Assembly: GCA_044377005.1 (NCBI GenBank)
Contig: JBILJV010000085.1
Span: forward strand, 1 to 7,283
Length of the DNA stretch: 7,283 nucleotides
From: JABMMZ01 sp044377005
Lineage (GTDB): Bacteria; Bacteroidota; Bacteroidia; NS11-12g; UBA955
Direction: 5' to 3'
The number at the start of each line of letters is the position of its first letter. Positions within the stretch are counted from its first letter, which is position 1. The notes under the pieces were generated by a model. The model searched no databases, was not told the DNA's origin, and was given only the letters and a program-made list of their open reading frames with translations. Shown here one piece after another: positions 6,501 to 7,283 of the stretch. Made by a program: the position numbers and the translations under genes.

Positions 6501-7283
6501 AAGTCGTATTATCACCTAAATTCCATTCATATTGAAGGGTGTTTTTAAATCGGGTTTTGTTAGTATAGTTATATTGATGACCGAATAAGCATTGGGTATC
6601 ATTGTTAATTTCAAAATCAACAAGAGGGGTACCATTTACAAAAATAGATTGACTGATAGTGTCCGAACAACCTGTTACAGTAGTAGATTTTAAAAGTATT
6701 CTAAAAGTGCCGAATCTTGCAAAGCTCTTATTTACGACAGTTCCCTTTAAGTTACTAGTATCACTAAAATTCCATACATGTGTTAAAGGCAAATAAGGGG
6801 AACTGGTATTGGCAGTGAATTTTATAGAATCTAAAGCACAATAGATACCTGAAACAAAACTAAAATTAGCATCAGGATTGGGTTTAATATTTACAAATTG
6901 AGTATTAGTGTCCGAACAACCATTGTTATTGTCGTAAATAAGTTGAATACTGTATTTACCAGTATCAGCATATTTTCTAGGTCCAGGGTTGTTATTACTC
7001 AAATTGTTTCCATCACTGAATCGCCATCTGTACCTTTGATGATAATCCTTGTTGATAATGGTATTGTTTTTTAATTGTATTTGATTAGAAGCAAAACAGG
7101 TGTCTTTTTGTGTAAATTCAAACTGACTATTAGGAGAATGTAATACTTCCACAATCATAAATGTATCGTGGTAGCAACCTTTTTTAGTTTGAGTTCTTAA
7201 TAAGATAGGATGAGTATTGGCTTTACTGAATAAATGAGAAACGATACTGTCTTTTCTTTGTATAGTATCTCTTCTTGTTTCAA
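3541..7283 (-). CDS. Giant PKD-like repeat surface protein with T9SS type B (gliding-motility-associated) C-terminus, 5' end outside window
   Basis: The frame is open from the stop codon at 3541-3543 to the right edge, 1246 codons, with no stop between 7159 and 7283. The first Met in this stretch (7156-7158) is internal: the 41 codons before it encode the end of another repeat, including KKGCYHDT. The protein consists of tandem PKD-like Ig-fold units of 83-87 residues, thirteen of them complete. The unit pattern is P.A.F.IN...QCF..N.F.F.N.S, then W.FGDN, then Y......V.LI..T..GC.DT. Residues about 1113-1205, counted from the Met at 7158, are a CHU_C/gliding-motility-associated C-terminal domain (IPNAFSPDNNNKNE, MSIYNRWGEKVFE, GWDGKYKGSV, EGNYLVKI). 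This is a T9SS type B signal. The protein is likely secreted and held at the cell surface, possibly as an adhesin; SprB of gliding flavobacteria is a functional analogue of this architecture, but gliding itself is not shown here. No terminator is obvious after the stop. Confidence 0.93.
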   Translation of the reverse strand, partial: ETRRDTIQRKDSIVSHLFSKANTHPILLRTQTKKGCYHDTFMIVEVLHSPNSQFEFTQKDTCFASNQIQLKNNTIINKDYHQRYRWRFSDGNNLSNNNPGPRKYADTGKYSIQLIYDNNNGCSDTNTQFVNIKPNPDANFSFVSGIYCALDSIKFTANTSSPYLPLTHVWNFSDTSNLKGTVVNKSFARFGTFRILLKSTTVTGCSDTISQSIFVNGTPLVDFEINNDTQCLFGHQYNYTNKTRFKNTLQYEWNLGDNTTSSDSNILNKTYSKDSTYNVRLKATTNVGCFASVTKPVYLGKYPTAAFNIIDNEQCLRNNSFDFVNQSTINKGIIANYDWRLGDMSSSNLKDIFNKQYLSDDTLSVELIVSSDLGCNDTIQNRIVVYPQPNAQFTVNKLQQCFNEQAFNFINTSFIKNETLQYTWHFGDNSTSTIKDPSKKYNQTGQYNVSLITLSQNNCVDTSDVSNLVVDYSPVANFSIDKNQQCFKNNAFNFTNSSQLMQGSITDYLWSMGDNNTINTANISKYRYFSEDTFDVSLVVKTNKNCFDTISKMAVTFAQPNILFNIPNDTQCWQNNTFILQNKTKLKYGILVNRWSFGDNTFSNQYQPNEKRYPNTSASYTVKYIVNTEHGCIDSATTEVHLLERPVAKFSINDSIQCFNTHNYSFKNNTTFSVLNTLSYNWDYGNGVKSSGIQALPANYPTPDFYPIQLIVSSSLTNCYDTSSQIIVVAPMPQVDFTINKDSQCYFNHNFIFNNTSLVKFGSLSHKWLFDDGTSQTNTDATKKYNQENYSKVKLISESNYNCIDSTQKITGFYATPLADFNINDDIQCLNNNLYNFNNNSQLSRGTFTQNWLASDGSISNNLNFNNKTFTINDTQSVQLVVITNKGCTDTIIKNVYIEKDKNFNINILSDLEQCVRQNIFGFSFSKNLSKINIQQLKWNMGDAIEYNTPNVQHSYSKDSQFLVQLIINTDNNCKDTSSVLVTTHVHPKSNFSTESVCFPEPNEFTNLSNIKKGTIDKNEWTMEDLTQYSSFEPSHRFKSAGLYNVKLISTSDFGCTDTMSKIQVALVKEKPLASFSFTQLKTIVADETRLQMQNQSSLNSNSFIWQLYSQGINTDKNPIVSFQDTGNYPITLVAFTKDGCSDTLTKYTGSIFPDFNIYIPNAFSPDNNNKNEVYKVVGSKYVYKFKMSIYNRWGEKVFETTNINEGWDGKYKGSVCMEGNYLVKIDAAPFNGPFRSYEQAVLLLR
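3544..3822 (-). other. T9SS type B sorting domain (CHU_C / gliding motility-associated C-terminal domain)
   Basis: The final 93 residues fit this domain from end to end: the entry strand FNIYIPNAFSPDNNNKNEVYKV, the core KMSIYNRWGEKVFET, the WDGKYKG turn and the closing EGNYLVKIDA strand, ending SYEQAVLLLR. In studied flavobacteria, domains of this type direct secretion through T9SS with help from SprF-like PorP family proteins. No such partner gene is visible in this window; the usual position would be next to the gene, but the following gene here is the hydrolase. One cysteine (GSVCMEG) lies in this domain. Confidence 0.93.
3823..7283 (-). repeat. Thirteen full plus one partial tandem PKD-like protein repeats, about 250 bp each
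   Basis: Unit boundaries, set by the P.A.F opening and listed from N- to C-terminus, are: partial 7138-7283; R1 6883-7137; R2 6634-6882; R3 6382-6633; R4 6124-6381; R5 5869-6123; R6 5611-5868; R7 5353-5610; R8 5092-5352; R9 4840-5091; R10 4585-4839; R11 4327-4584; R12 4078-4326; R13 3823-4077. R1-R12 each hold exactly two cysteines, 57-61 residues apart: the first in a QC-like position near the start, the second in [GN]C.D[TS] near the end. R13 keeps only the second. The W..GD turn is clearest in R3-R7 and R11 and is altered in R12 (WTMED) and R13 (WQLYSQ). At DNA level the units are well diverged, with only short shared words, so the array is old rather than freshly expanded. Confidence 0.9.

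Noticed and set aside
3823..7283. CRISPR array or recent DNA tandem duplication as an explanation for the roughly 250-base periodicity
   Set aside because: The periodicity is at protein level only; the DNA of the units is well diverged and lies in one continuous reading frame, so it is a protein repeat.

Overview
The window looks like chromosomal DNA of an AT-rich member of the Bacteroidota (Flavobacteriia-like or a related class). Three things suggest this. Two neighbouring proteins end in type IX secretion system (T9SS) sorting domains, a system essentially confined to this phylum. A TonB-dependent receptor is followed directly by a surface-type lipoprotein. Start codons sit in A/T-rich leaders without Shine-Dalgarno motifs. 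The genus cannot be named from the sequence alone.

Layout. On the plus strand (1-1971) lies the 3' part of a TonB-dependent outer-membrane receptor, cut by the left edge. Eight bases later comes a small lipoprotein of a family usually found beside such receptors. They look like one operon for uptake of a scarce nutrient, possibly a metal or metal complex; the substrate cannot be read from this window. A strong hairpin with T-runs (about 1983-2027) closes this operon and, in the other direction, the convergent gene behind it.

On the minus strand (2026-3336) lies a complete secreted serine hydrolase of the beta-lactamase/penicillin-binding-protein fold, with a signal peptide and a C-terminal T9SS type A sorting tail. 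Behind it is a 204-base spacer that may hold the decayed end of a cyanophycinase-like gene on the plus strand. From 3541 to the right edge, also on the minus strand, runs the C-terminal part of a very large surface protein. It has thirteen complete PKD-like repeats of about 85 residues, part of a fourteenth, and a T9SS type B (gliding-motility-associated, CHU_C) C-terminal domain. Its reading frame is open through the right edge, so the true start is outside the window.

Taken together this is a cell-envelope region: a nutrient receptor with its lipoprotein partner, a secreted hydrolase and a giant repeat adhesin-like protein. The two minus-strand proteins carry different classes of T9SS signal. 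I see no CRISPR array, tRNA, rRNA, insertion sequence or clear new multi-gene system. The most unusual items are the repeat protein with its regular cysteine pairs and the possible gene relic.
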